From: Richelia sinica FACHB-800 | GTDB taxonomy: Bacteria; Cyanobacteriota; Cyanobacteriia; Cyanobacteriales; Nostocaceae | Assembly (NCBI RefSeq): GCF_014698825.1 | Contig: NZ_JACJTT010000001.1 | Span: forward strand, 1-64,000 | Direction of reading: 5' to 3' | DNA length: 64,000 bases | In this document: positions 1-8,783 of the stretch, piece after piece | Layout of the letters: each line of letters starts with the position of its first letter | How positions within the stretch are numbered: position 1 is the first letter of the stretch | Position numbers and translations under genes: made by a program | Notes under the pieces: generated by a model | The model's input: only the letters and a program-made list of their open reading frames with translations | The model's database searches: none | What the model was told of the DNA's origin: nothing

Positions 1-124
1 GTTATGTTCATTGGCTTGAGGAGATAATGTTATGTTGACTATTTTAGGCTTTTTAGAGCTACTCTATCTAAAGATGTAAAGTTTTGTATCGACATTCAAC
101 ATTTCTGATATTGTCCCTTTGAGT

Positions 125-1192
125 TTAAAATTCCATATCTAAATCTATACCTAATTGGGACAACATATCTTCTAGCATCTCTTCTACGATTCTTTCATTG
201 CTAGCCCGGAGTGATTCTGGCCCTGCTAAAAATTCTTTGATAGTGATTTTTTTATCTTTGAAATCTTGGACAAAATCGCGAATACCAGCAATAATTTTAA
301 CTTGTGATTCAACAGCTTTTAACATTAAGCCAATCCCATCTATATTTTGTTTAGCAGCTTTCCGATAGTCAGAAACCATTGCTCCTTCAGGAGTATTTTT
401 GGCTAAACGCAGTTCACGTTTGAGATTTTCGTATTGAGTTTTGAGAATTTCATTTTGCTGCTCTATAATTCGACATTTACGACTTAAATCGCTTTCGCTA
501 TTTTTATCGATTTCTTCACCTAATTCATATTTTTTTTCTATTTCTAATAACCTTGCTAGGTCTCCTTCTTGGTAAGCTTTATTAATTTCTTTCATGATTT
601 CAGTGTGGGACATTTGGGTTTCGGAGTCCGTCACTTTATCAGGATGGAATATTTCTGCTAATTTTAAGAATGTTTGTCGAATTCTGCGGGATTCATCGGT
701 TTTAGGTTTACTGACTGATGACACTTCTTCCCGTCCTACTTGTCGCTGTTGATAGCCATATGTATTTTCTGATTGAAAATTGTCATCATCAGATTTAAAA
801 TTTTCAAACATTTCATCTAATTCTGTATCATCTTCCTCAATTTGGATTTTTTTAGTGATGATACCTGATGCTTGGAGATTAAAATAAACCTTTTCTACCT
901 TTTCCTGAGTTTGCTTGCCAAATTTCCTACTGGCAAAAATCTCTTTAAATAAGGCATGAATTTCTTGGTCTATTTCTGCTATTTTGACAAAACTAGGACT
1001 AATGCGGTGGAACATTTCTGTAGCTAAAGACCGCATTTGTTCAACAAAATTATTTAATTCTGTGCGCTTTTTTTTAATTTGTTTTAATAAAGATTGATGC
1101 TCTTTTTCCAGGGAATCTAGATAAATATGTAAGTCAGAGAGAGCCAGTGTGGCTGGCTGGGGTGGAGATGCTAATGTTTTTTTGCGCGGCAT
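125..1192 (-). CDS. J-domain (DnaJ-like) coiled-coil protein
   Basis: A 355-residue soluble protein. Residues about 22-110 are rich in Lys/Glu heptads and look like coiled coil. An acidic linker follows (about 119-140). A short J-domain-like segment carries the HPDK signature at about 183-186, with helix III-like residues (IMKEINKAYQEGD) after it. A second coiled coil lies at about 240-270. The HPD tripeptide is the Hsp70-stimulating motif of DnaJ proteins, so the protein may recruit a DnaK to a specific client. There is no G/F region or zinc finger, so it is not DnaJ itself. The following gene (cobQ) starts 1.5 kb away on the same strand and is functionally unrelated. Client unknown. Confidence 0.75.
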   Translation of the reverse strand: MPRKKTLASPPQPATLALSDLHIYLDSLEKEHQSLLKQIKKKRTELNNFVEQMRSLATEMFHRISPSFVKIAEIDQEIHALFKEIFASRKFGKQTQEKVEKVYFNLQASGIITKKIQIEEDDTELDEMFENFKSDDDNFQSENTYGYQQRQVGREEVSSVSKPKTDESRRIRQTFLKLAEIFHPDKVTDSETQMSHTEIMKEINKAYQEGDLARLLEIEKKYELGEEIDKNSESDLSRKCRIIEQQNEILKTQYENLKRELRLAKNTPEGAMVSDYRKAAKQNIDGIGLMLKAVESQVKIIAGIRDFVQDFKDKKITIKEFLAGPESLRASNERIVEEMLEDMLSQLGIDLDMEF

Positions 1193-1289
1193 AACTAAAG
1201 TGGTGAAAAGTTATGTTTAAAAAATAACATAACTATCCTTGAGTTTATACATGTCACTGTAGCAGTGTGATGACAATCAAACCTCTGAC

Positions 1290-2765
1290 TTAAGACAAAA
1301 ATGGGGTGAGGTCTAAATGTTTTTCAATTTCATTACCTAAGTGGTCTAACATTTGTTCTCGCTGTTCTCGGTAGTTAGCAACCCCTGTAGGTAAGGATTT
1401 TAAACCCCGTTGTTGACGAAGGCGATTTAACCAAGCGCGTCGCCAAGGGCCATTATCAAAGATGCCGTGTAAATATGTTCCCCAAATGGATTGACAGTTA
1501 TCAACTAAGCCCAGACTAGGGTCATCAAATAGGGGTTGACAGGATGGTTTATCTATGAGTTGTTCTACACGCGATCGCCCTTGATGAATTTCAAACCCAT
1601 TTACAGGTAATCCCATTTGGGGATAATTAGATGTAACTTGCCGTTGACGGGCGATTTTCTGACCTGTAATGATGGTTTTCAAGGGAAATAAATTGAACCC
1701 TTGATATTTACCAGCTTGTCCCTCAATTCCTTCTGGATCAGCGATAGTTTGACCTAACATTTGAAAGCCACCGCAAATACCTAATACTGTTCCTCCAGAA
1801 GCAGCATAATGTTGAATGGCTTCGGCAATGCCAGTTTTTTGCATCAGTAACAGGTCAGCAATAGTGGTTTTTGTACCAGGGATAATTACTGCGTCTGGAT
1901 GACCTAAATCTTGTCGAGGATGGATGTATTTAACTGAAACTGTGGGTTCCGATTCTAGGGGGTCAAAATCAGTAAAATTGGCAATTCTTGGTAAACGGAT
2001 GACAGCTATATTTAAGTCAGCTTGGATTTTGGTAGAATTGCGTTCTAGTAAATCGAGGGAATCTTCAGCGGGGAAAATTGTTTCTAAATAAGGAATCACA
2101 CCGACAACAGGAATACCAGTCCGCTGTTCTAACCATTTAATTCCTGGTTCGAGAATTGAACGTTGTCCCCGGAACTTGTTGATAACAACTCCCTTAATTA
2201 ATTCTCTTTCTTCTGGTTCTAGTAACTCTAAAGTTCCTACTACATGGGCAAACGCACCACCCCTATCAATATCAACTACTAATAATGTGGGTGCATTCAA
2301 ATGTTTAGCCACACGCATATTAGTTAAATCTCGGTGTTTGAGATTAATTTCTGCTGGACTACCAGCACCTTCACACACCAAGACATCAAAATCTGTTGAT
2401 AAATGTTGCAAACATTCTTGAATAGTTTGCCAGCCTATTTCGAAATATTGCTGATAGTAATCTGCGGCAGTGACTTTTCCTACCGCTTTACCTCTGAGGA
2501 TGACTTGGGATGTCATATCTCCTTGGGGCTTGAGTAAAATCGGGTTCATTTCTACCCAAGGCGTTACCCCTGCGGCCCAAGCTTGCACGGCCTGTGCATA
2601 ACCCATTTCCCCACCACTGGCAGTAACGTAGGCGTTTAAAGCCATATTTTGACCTTTAAAGGGTGCTACTCGCCAGCCTCGACGTGAGAGAATACGGCAA
2701 ATAGCGGTGCTGATAAGTGATTTTCCAGCGTGGGATGTGGTTCCCACTACCATAATTGATTTCAT
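1290..2765 (-). CDS. cobQ: Cobyric acid synthase
   Basis: CobQ/CbiP amidates the b, d, e and g carboxylates of adenosylcobyrinic acid a,c-diamide with glutamine and ATP in cobalamin (in cyanobacteria often pseudocobalamin) synthesis. The N-terminal dethiobiotin-synthetase-like domain has a P-loop at residues 7-16 (VGTTSHAGKS) and the GQNMALN segment. The C-terminal class I glutamine amidotransferase domain has the nucleophile Cys331 in GICGGFQ and a catalytic-triad His in TYLHGIF near residue 435. At 491 residues it has normal family length. It stands alone here; cobA lies 50 kb away in the same window. Start is ATG at 2765. Confidence 0.97.
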   Translation of the reverse strand: MKSIMVVGTTSHAGKSLISTAICRILSRRGWRVAPFKGQNMALNAYVTASGGEMGYAQAVQAWAAGVTPWVEMNPILLKPQGDMTSQVILRGKAVGKVTAADYYQQYFEIGWQTIQECLQHLSTDFDVLVCEGAGSPAEINLKHRDLTNMRVAKHLNAPTLLVVDIDRGGAFAHVVGTLELLEPEERELIKGVVINKFRGQRSILEPGIKWLEQRTGIPVVGVIPYLETIFPAEDSLDLLERNSTKIQADLNIAVIRLPRIANFTDFDPLESEPTVSVKYIHPRQDLGHPDAVIIPGTKTTIADLLLMQKTGIAEAIQHYAASGGTVLGICGGFQMLGQTIADPEGIEGQAGKYQGFNLFPLKTIITGQKIARQRQVTSNYPQMGLPVNGFEIHQGRSRVEQLIDKPSCQPLFDDPSLGLVDNCQSIWGTYLHGIFDNGPWRRAWLNRLRQQRGLKSLPTGVANYREQREQMLDHLGNEIEKHLDLTPFLS

Positions 2766-2990
2766 CTTTGATTTAGTACCGCCGTGGGGAATTTAATATT
2801 AACTATTTATGGTTCACAGTTGAAAAAGCCTTTGAGGTCAGCTTTTCAAAATTTTTGAATGGTTGCTTGATTTCACCGTGCTGCGTGACTACAGCATGGC
2901 GTGGGAATTTTAAGTTTGAATAGTAATATGGCAATCTACTCATCAAAAGTCAAATTTTGACTTGATGTGGTGTAAACGTCAATTGTGGGT

Positions 2991-3395
2991 TTAGAAGGGT
3001 AGACGAAACCAACGGGTAATGAAATCTGCCAGGCGATCGCCTAATGTGGGTGTAGGTAACTCTTGGTTGGAAAACTTTTCCACTAATTGATAACCAAGGG
3101 GAGTGAGCCGAAAACTATCTGTAATCCCCTGTCCGTCCACCTCTCGCCGCAATATACCCACTTCAATCAGCCAGCCTAAAGCCTGGTCACAGGCTAACTC
3201 AGATAGGGGTTTTTTAGTATATCCATGCTGAATACCATTGTCCATGGCGATCGCTCCCAAGGAAATACTTTGGTTGGTCATGGTGACTACTAAAGCTAAT
3301 TTGAAGGGAGAACAAATGAGCGATCGCTCGGCTCTTGCTAAGGTTTTACTAGGATAGACTAGGGGTTTGTAATTTTGAGAATTAACGGCTGCCAT
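2991..3395 (-). CDS. Conserved cyanobacterial protein, Npun_F0494-like, winged-helix-like
   Basis: A 134-residue protein with no signal peptide or membrane segment. It resembles the cyanobacteria-restricted group annotated as Npun_F0494 family; this is from memory and was not searched. The pattern of a helix (LACDQALGWLIEVGILRRE), a short wing (VDGQGITDSFRLTPLG) and a final helix is what a winged helix-turn-helix or PadR/MarR-like fold shows, so nucleic-acid binding is possible. It is convergent with nothing and lies upstream of and divergent from the peroxiredoxin gene, with a 128-bp shared intergenic region. Function unknown. Confidence 0.7.
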   Translation of the reverse strand: MAAVNSQNYKPLVYPSKTLARAERSLICSPFKLALVVTMTNQSISLGAIAMDNGIQHGYTKKPLSELACDQALGWLIEVGILRREVDGQGITDSFRLTPLGYQLVEKFSNQELPTPTLGDRLADFITRWFRLPF

Positions 3396-3523
3396 AGGTT
3401 TAGAGTTGAGGGATGGAAGAGTAAGAGGGAGTAAAAACCTTAATTACTGTAACTTCTACTAAATATTGTAAATTATTGTAAAATTTCAAGTGCATAGAGA
3501 ATCTCATACAGGAACGGTGAATT

Positions 3524-3961
3524 ATGGCTCTAGCAGTTGGTACAGTCGCACCTGCATTTACCACCAAAGACACTAACGGTAATACAGTTTCCCTCTCTGA
3601 TTTTGCTGGTAAAACAGTAGTTCTCTACTTTTACCCCAAAGATGACACCCCTGGCTGCACCAAACAAGCTTGCAGTTTCCGCGATGCCAAAGATGAATAT
3701 GTAAGTAAAGGCATAGTAGTGCTGGGAGTTAGTGCTGATGATGAAGCTGCTCACCAAGCATTTACAGCTAAATATAGTCTGAATTTCCCCCTCTTAGCTG
3801 ACACCGATAAAAGCATCATCAAAGCTTACGATGTTGATGGTGGTGGTTATGCCAAGCGTGTCACCTATGTAATTAGCCCAGAAGGCAAAATTGCTCATGT
3901 TGATGCTAATGTCAACACTCCTACCCACGCTAGCGATGTATTGAAGGTGTTGGGTCTGTAA
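3524..3961 (+). CDS. Peroxiredoxin, PrxQ/BCP type
   Basis: Thiol peroxidase that reduces H2O2 and organic hydroperoxides with thioredoxin as the usual electron donor. The protein is 145 residues. The peroxidatic Cys45 sits in DDTPGCTKQAC, and a resolving Cys50 five residues later is the hallmark of the PrxQ/BCP subgroup. The thioredoxin-fold segments TVVLYFYPKD and VLGVSADD are intact. There is no signal peptide, so it acts in the cytosol. The ATG is preceded by GGAACGGTGAATT. The gene is followed at once by an inverted repeat (3970-3982 with 4021-4033) and a 56-bp tandem repeat that could stop transcription. Confidence 0.95.
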   Translation: MALAVGTVAPAFTTKDTNGNTVSLSDFAGKTVVLYFYPKDDTPGCTKQACSFRDAKDEYVSKGIVVLGVSADDEAAHQAFTAKYSLNFPLLADTDKSIIKAYDVDGGGYAKRVTYVISPEGKIAHVDANVNTPTHASDVLKVLGL

Positions 3962-3990
3962 TTTGGACAAGTAGGGGCGGGTTAATCAAT

Positions 3991-4260
3991 ATCTTGAATT
4001 GCTTAACCAGGATACTTGTAAACCCGCCCCTACCACTAATTTAAATATCTTGAATTGCTCAACCAGGCTACTTGTAAACCCGCCCCTACCACTAATTTAA
4101 ACATCTTGAATTGCTCAACCAGGCTACTTGTAAACCCGCCCCTACCACTAATTTAAACATCTTGAATCGCTCAACCAGTCTACTTGTAAACCTGCCCCTA
4201 CCACTAATTTAAACATCTTGAATCGCTCAACCAGTCTACTTGTAAACCCCGCCATACCAC
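3991..4260. repeat. 56-bp direct tandem repeat, about five copies
   Basis: Four full 56-bp units (4037-4092, 4093-4148, 4149-4204, 4205-4260) follow a 46-bp partial unit (3991-4036). Each contains CTTGTAAACCCGCCCCTACC and ends next to TAATTTAAA. The last two units share sequence changes with each other, as expected for stepwise duplication. Just upstream GTAGGGGCGGGTT (3970-3982) is the reverse complement of AACCCGCCCCTAC in the first unit, so a long hairpin can form. The unit edge TAATTTAAAT is repeated at the 3' end of the neighbouring ABC permease gene, whose TAG stop starts at the last base of the array. Confidence 0.95.
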
Positions 4261-5306
4261 TAATTTAAATCTTCCAGTTTAATCCGTGGGTCAGCAGCCT
4301 TCAGCATCAAGTCAGCAATTAAATTACCCACAATTAACAACACCGCACTCATCACCAAGCTAGCCATAACTAAATACTGGTCTTTGGCTAACACAGCTTG
4401 TAGGGTTAACTTGCCCAAACCCGGCCAGTTAAAGAAGTTTTCTGTAATAAATGCACCACTTAACAAACTAGCTAACTCAAACCCCAATAAAGTTATCAAG
4501 GGATTAATAGCATTCCGCAGTGCATGAACAAAAATCACCCGATTTTCTGGTAAACCTTTAGCACGGGCTGTTTGAATGTAATCTTGGCGCAGCACATCCA
4601 ATAATTCACCACGAGTTATCCGTTGCAAACCAGCAAAACTGGTGATACTCAAGGCAATAATCGGTAAAATCATGTGCCAACCGATATCTAAAATTTTCCC
4701 CAACCATGTAAGTTCACCGTGGTTGATACTGGTCATATTCCCTACGGGAAACAAGGGGGTAGTAATTTGAGCTAAGAATAATAAAAATAGGGCAGTGATA
4801 AAGCTGGGGAAGCCTTGTCCAGTGTAGCTAATGACTTGTAAAACCCTATCGACAGTGCGATTTTGTTTAACAGCTGCGAGAATGCCCAAGGGAATAGCAA
4901 TAGACCAGGTTGTAATTAAAGAAGCGATCGCTAATAATAAAGTCGCTGGCACCCGTTCCCACAATAGAGACGCAACGGAACGCTGATAAACAAAGCTAGT
5001 ACCAAAATCACCCTTGGTGACAATTTGCCTCAACCACAACCAAAACTGCTGCGGCCAAGATTTATCTAAACCAAATTGCTTCCTAATTTCTTCGATGCGT
5101 TCAGGAGAAATTTTCGGATTTTGCCGCAGGGTATCCACATAATCCCCTGGAGACAGTTTCATAATAAAAAACGATAGTGCAGATGCTAAAAAAATCGTTA
5201 ATAGTGCCTGCAATAAGCGTTTTACCACATAAATAAAAGTGTCGCTGGTGACTAGCCTAATTAGCCAATCTCGACTCATCTCCAAGGAAATTTTTGTATG
5301 TGCCAT
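4260..5306 (-). CDS. ABC transporter permease, DppB/OppB type
   Basis: Inner-membrane permease of the peptide/nickel ABC family, 348 residues with about six membrane helices. The N-terminal helix and PGDYVDTLRQNPKISPERIE loop are typical of DppB/OppB. The cytoplasmic EAA loop that contacts the ATPase is near residue 245-265 (GELLDVLRQDYIQTARAKG, then NRVIF). No second permease, ATPase or substrate-binding protein is next to it; scattered ABC genes are common in cyanobacteria. The stop codon lies at the edge of a 56-bp tandem repeat. The substrate cannot be told from sequence; oligopeptide or another small solute is likely. Confidence 0.9.
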   Translation of the reverse strand: MAHTKISLEMSRDWLIRLVTSDTFIYVVKRLLQALLTIFLASALSFFIMKLSPGDYVDTLRQNPKISPERIEEIRKQFGLDKSWPQQFWLWLRQIVTKGDFGTSFVYQRSVASLLWERVPATLLLAIASLITTWSIAIPLGILAAVKQNRTVDRVLQVISYTGQGFPSFITALFLLFLAQITTPLFPVGNMTSINHGELTWLGKILDIGWHMILPIIALSITSFAGLQRITRGELLDVLRQDYIQTARAKGLPENRVIFVHALRNAINPLITLLGFELASLLSGAFITENFFNWPGLGKLTLQAVLAKDQYLVMASLVMSAVLLIVGNLIADLMLKAADPRIKLEDLN

Positions 5307-5362
5307 AGTTTATCAGTTGTCACCTCTGGAAAACTTCATGACTAATCGCCAATCACCAATGA

Positions 5363-5881
5363 CTAATACTGGACTAAGGATATGATCGGCACATCTGGTA
5401 GATTTTTTCGCCCCTGCAAATCTTCTAGCTCGATGATAAACCCAAAGCCTACCAACTCACAGCCAATCTTTTCTAACAACTGTGCAGTGGCGCTAGCAGT
5501 GCCACCAGTAGCAATTAAATCATCGACAATCAACACTCTGCTGCCCACATGCAAAGCATCCTGGTGCATTTCCAGCATATCTGTACCATACTCTAGTTCA
5601 TATTCAACCTGATGAACTGCGGCTGGTAACTTGCCTTTCTTCCGCACAGGCACAAAACCCGCCTCTAGCTTATAAGCCAAAGGGGCACCAAAAATAAAAC
5701 CACGAGACTCCATCCCCACAACGTAATCCGGCTGGAAATCCAAATCTATGCACTTTTGTGCTAAAAAGTCAATTGTGTAGCGTAAACCATCGCGATCGCG
5801 TAATAGAGTAGTAATATCCCGAAATAAAATTCCTGGCTTAGGGAAATCTGGTATGTCACGAATTAAAGCTTTCAAATCCAT
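5363..5881 (-). CDS. apt: Adenine phosphoribosyltransferase
   Basis: Purine salvage enzyme converting adenine plus PRPP to AMP and pyrophosphate in the cytosol. It has 172 residues, the normal size for the short bacterial form. The PRPP-binding loop [14 protein letters not shown] is at residues 116-129, the flexible-loop region is [10 protein letters not shown] at about 78-87, and the base-binding N-terminal segment [13 protein letters not shown] is intact. The gene is 56 bp from the ABC permease start on the same strand, so the two may be co-transcribed, but no functional link is evident. Confidence 0.96.
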   Translation of the reverse strand: MDLKALIRDIPDFPKPGILFRDITTLLRDRDGLRYTIDFLAQKCIDLDFQPDYVVGMESRGFIFGAPLAYKLEAGFVPVRKKGKLPAAVHQVEYELEYGTDMLEMHQDALHVGSRVLIVDDLIATGGTASATAQLLEKIGCELVGFGFIIELEDLQGRKNLPDVPIISLVQY

Positions 5882-6198
5882 AGGACAAAATTTAGAAATA
5901 GGTCACAGACAATGGGTCAGAGGTCTAAGTCAAAACTCTTGCACTGGGAAATTCCACACCAGATTTTGACCAAAACAGTTGATACAGCCTAGCTTGAGGC
6001 GTTATCTGATAACTGTCTTCCGTCTTCAACTCCAGATACCTGAAAAATCGTACACTATAATGTCATACGCTGGAGGTTAAAGCCATTGTTTCGTCATCTA
6101 TTGACAATAACTCAGACTTTAACCCAACCTAAAGAATAAATTCTGAATTCTCAATTGTTTTACTGATTTTATTGGCATAGCATAGGGTATTTTATAGA
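5882..6198. other. 317-bp divergent intergenic region
   Basis: AT-rich spacer between apt (minus) and the DUF3038 gene (plus). It must hold both promoters. I see no coding potential and no convincing operator; GTTATCTGATAAC near 6003 is a small inverted repeat of unknown meaning. Confidence 0.4.
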
Positions 6199-6825
6199 AT
6201 GAATGTTTCCGCCGATGTCAAAGCTTTCAACAGTCCAGCGTCCGAGGCCATGCCAATGATTTTGGACACTTTACCAGATCCTGCGATCGCTGGACATGGA
6301 TGTCCCCGCAGAACCGCAGTACAAATTGACTTGATGTTACTAGCAATAGAAGCATTAGAACTAGGTGGTTCTGAAGCTATATTGGCATTCGCTGATGAAT
6401 TAGACCTCAAAAACATCATTAAAGACCGAGTCAATTTATGGCGAATGCGAAGTTCTAACCCCCTCCGTCGAGCGCATATTCGTCGCCCTTTAAGCATCTT
6501 AGAAGCTAAGGCTTTAGTCATCATTACCTGCTATATAGCCAGACGCTTAACAGTAGTTATCCGCCAACTACTCACCATATATCAACAACTGGATGAAAAG
6601 CAAATTCCCCTGGAGCAAAACTTACGTTTAGGTAACTATCTAGAGCGATTTAGAAGACATTTTAAAAGTCGTATGAATGCCAGACGCTCAGGGCTAATTG
6701 CTTTAAATTCCGATGACAAACTAGATGAATTAGCTATAGATTTGTTAGGTAAACTACTATTTTGCACCGGCACTACGGGAATGCAGCGCTTTTGGATTAG
6801 CCTGTTTGATGGAGAAGTAGATTAA
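6199..6825 (+). CDS. DUF3038 family cyanobacterial protein
   Basis: A 208-residue, mostly helical soluble protein. It matches the cyanobacteria-specific DUF3038 family as I remember it, including the segment RRTAVQIDLMLLAIEALELG at residues 34-53. The middle part is very basic (NPLRRAHIRRPLSILEAKAL; RFRRHFKSRMNARRSG), so contact with nucleic acid or an acidic surface is possible. No catalytic motif is visible. A DUF4335 gene follows on the same strand 264 bp downstream; the two families are neighbours in other cyanobacteria, which suggests a shared but unknown role. Confidence 0.8.
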   Translation: MNVSADVKAFNSPASEAMPMILDTLPDPAIAGHGCPRRTAVQIDLMLLAIEALELGGSEAILAFADELDLKNIIKDRVNLWRMRSSNPLRRAHIRRPLSILEAKALVIITCYIARRLTVVIRQLLTIYQQLDEKQIPLEQNLRLGNYLERFRRHFKSRMNARRSGLIALNSDDKLDELAIDLLGKLLFCTGTTGMQRFWISLFDGEVD

Positions 6826-6953
6826 ATATCCTTAAATTTATAACTCATAAATTATATAGGTGATAACTTACGCCCACAATAATCAATATGCAGGTTGGTT
6901 TTATTCATCAAAAAATCATTTTCCTGGGTTAAGTAAATTACGCTGTAAAACGA

Positions 6954-6973
6954 GATGCGTCCCCTGACGCATC
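6954..6973. repeat. Perfect 8-bp-stem hairpin
   Basis: GATGCGTC, a four-base loop, then GACGCATC. This is an intergenic palindrome of a type often scattered in Nostoc genomes. It lies between the DUF3038 and DUF4335 genes and could act as a weak terminator or mRNA processing site between them; the A-rich flank gives no clear U-run on the plus strand. Confidence 0.6.
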
Positions 6974-7089
6974 AAAAATTTATGAAATTAAGTTTGCCAT
7001 AACAAGGAATTTTACTGTGCATAAATTCTAAGATTGTTTATTTATGTGACAGTTATGATAACTAGATTCATTAAATGCTTTGAGGTGAT

Positions 7090-8589
7090 ATGAATATTCA
7101 ACGTAAATATAGTTTACCTAATTGTACCCTGCTGTTAGAAGGCTTAAGTAATGTCACAAAAACCACCCAATTTCAAGAACTGCGTCCAGAACTTTCGATA
7201 TTAGTAAATGCAGAATGCCATTTATCTTGTGCCGATCAACCAATCTCTGGAGGCAGGAAGTTTTTTGAGAGTTTAATTCGGGCAGTTAGTGCCTATGCCC
7301 AAGAATTTTTAAGTAGCGTCCCCAACCCCCAAGCTCACAATCAGGAATCAGAGTTGGTAGCCCTGCAAAAAATTGGTAGTAATCGACATAAATTAATAGT
7401 TTATTCAGAACCTAGCACCCCAGAGGTAGAATCTCATCAAAATAATCGACAATCACCAATTCAAATAGAACTAAACACATTACAACTATTTGATTTAGTA
7501 GAAGCCATAGATCAATTTTTTGCGGATACTCAAACATTGCCAGAGTTATCATTAGAGTTGCAACCGGTCACTAGGCGTTATAGTGGAACCAGCCAAGTTT
7601 TACTCAAGCAAGCAGTACCTGCAACCTTGGGGGTTTCCAGTCTAGCAGTAGCCGCAGTTGCTTTCAGCTTAATTCCTGCACCCCCAGTCCGTTCCCCAGA
7701 TACAAAACCACAGGAACAAACTACCTCTAGTCAACCTACTAGTAGTCCTGTCACCGCTACACCAACACCTATAGCTTCAGCTACACCAACAGATGCACCT
7801 TCTCCCACCCCTACACCAACAGATTCACCTTCTCCCACCCCTACACCAACAGATTCACCCTCTCCTACCCCCTCACCCATAGCCTCAGCTACCCCCGTCC
7901 TGACAGATTTGCAAGCCCTTTTAAAATCCGTCCCCGAAATTACTGACCCTTCCCAATTACGGGCTTTAAATCGCCAAGTTTATAACCAAATCAACCCAGC
8001 TTGGACTGGTCGTTCTGAATGGGAAAATGATTTAATCTTCCGGTTAGGTGTAGCAGCTGATGGTAGCATTGTCGGTTACAAAGCAGTCAATCAATCAGCT
8101 AATGATGATGTCAACAAAACCCCATTACCAAGTCTGCTTTATAACCCTGCTAATCGGCGTATTACTAACGAACCTATTGCTCAATTTCGAGTCGTTTTTA
8201 CTAAGCAAGGAGTCTTAGAAGTTAGCCCTTGGGCAGGATACGCTAAAAAACCGGAAGTAGTAGGGGAAAAAATTGCTGATAGCAATGTAGTTAAAGAGTT
8301 AAATCAAAAACTTTATAATACTATTCGTCAAGGATGGAGTATTACTCCCACATTTACAAAAGAATTGAAATATCGAGTAGCAGTAAATAAAGATGGCATC
8401 ATCGCTGACTATGAACCGCTAAACCAAGTTGCTTTTGATCATTTTCGGGAAACACCCCTTCCCCAGATGTTCCAATCAATTTATGGTTCTAACGCTGCTG
8501 CACCTAATAATAAAGACCCACTAGCCCATTTTCAAGTGACATTCCAGCCCAAAGGCACACTTGAGGTTAAACCTTGGCAAGGCTATTAA
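7090..8589 (+). CDS. DUF4335 protein with membrane anchor, Pro/Thr linker and duplicated C-terminal domain
   Basis: A 499-residue protein. Residues 1-170 are the DUF4335 region (starts NIQRKYSLPNCTLLLEGLS). A single hydrophobic stretch at about 175-198 is a likely membrane helix. A Pro/Thr/Ser-rich linker at about 200-265 contains a decapeptide repeat (PSPTPTPTDS) encoded by 30-bp DNA repeats at about 7797-7870. The C-terminal part holds two related units of about 105 residues, at about 275-380 and 385-499. Each has a LNxxxYNxI start, a KTPLPS/ETPLPQ middle and a LEVxPWxGY end. The arrangement suggests a cytosolic N-domain and two periplasmic beta-rich modules. It lies downstream of the DUF3038 gene. 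Function unknown. Confidence 0.85.
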   Translation: MNIQRKYSLPNCTLLLEGLSNVTKTTQFQELRPELSILVNAECHLSCADQPISGGRKFFESLIRAVSAYAQEFLSSVPNPQAHNQESELVALQKIGSNRHKLIVYSEPSTPEVESHQNNRQSPIQIELNTLQLFDLVEAIDQFFADTQTLPELSLELQPVTRRYSGTSQVLLKQAVPATLGVSSLAVAAVAFSLIPAPPVRSPDTKPQEQTTSSQPTSSPVTATPTPIASATPTDAPSPTPTPTDSPSPTPTPTDSPSPTPSPIASATPVLTDLQALLKSVPEITDPSQLRALNRQVYNQINPAWTGRSEWENDLIFRLGVAADGSIVGYKAVNQSANDDVNKTPLPSLLYNPANRRITNEPIAQFRVVFTKQGVLEVSPWAGYAKKPEVVGEKIADSNVVKELNQKLYNTIRQGWSITPTFTKELKYRVAVNKDGIIADYEPLNQVAFDHFRETPLPQMFQSIYGSNAAAPNNKDPLAHFQVTFQPKGTLEVKPWQGY

Positions 8590-8783
8590 TTTCTCGAATA
8601 TTCTATGATTTCTGGCGAAATATAGCAGGTGACAGGTGAAAGCGATCAAAACCTTTCATTGTGTAAGTTTTAGTATTAGTTAATATCCTAACTTCCTTCC
8701 GGCTATATTTATGCTTCAGCTAATAGGGGGAAGCAGGGGTAGAAGGTGAGAAGATTCTTACCCTACACCCTACATTCCACAAC

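Noticed and set aside
6192-6524. Serine-rich minus-strand frame inside the DUF3038 gene
   Set aside because: Antisense shadow of a convincing coding sequence.
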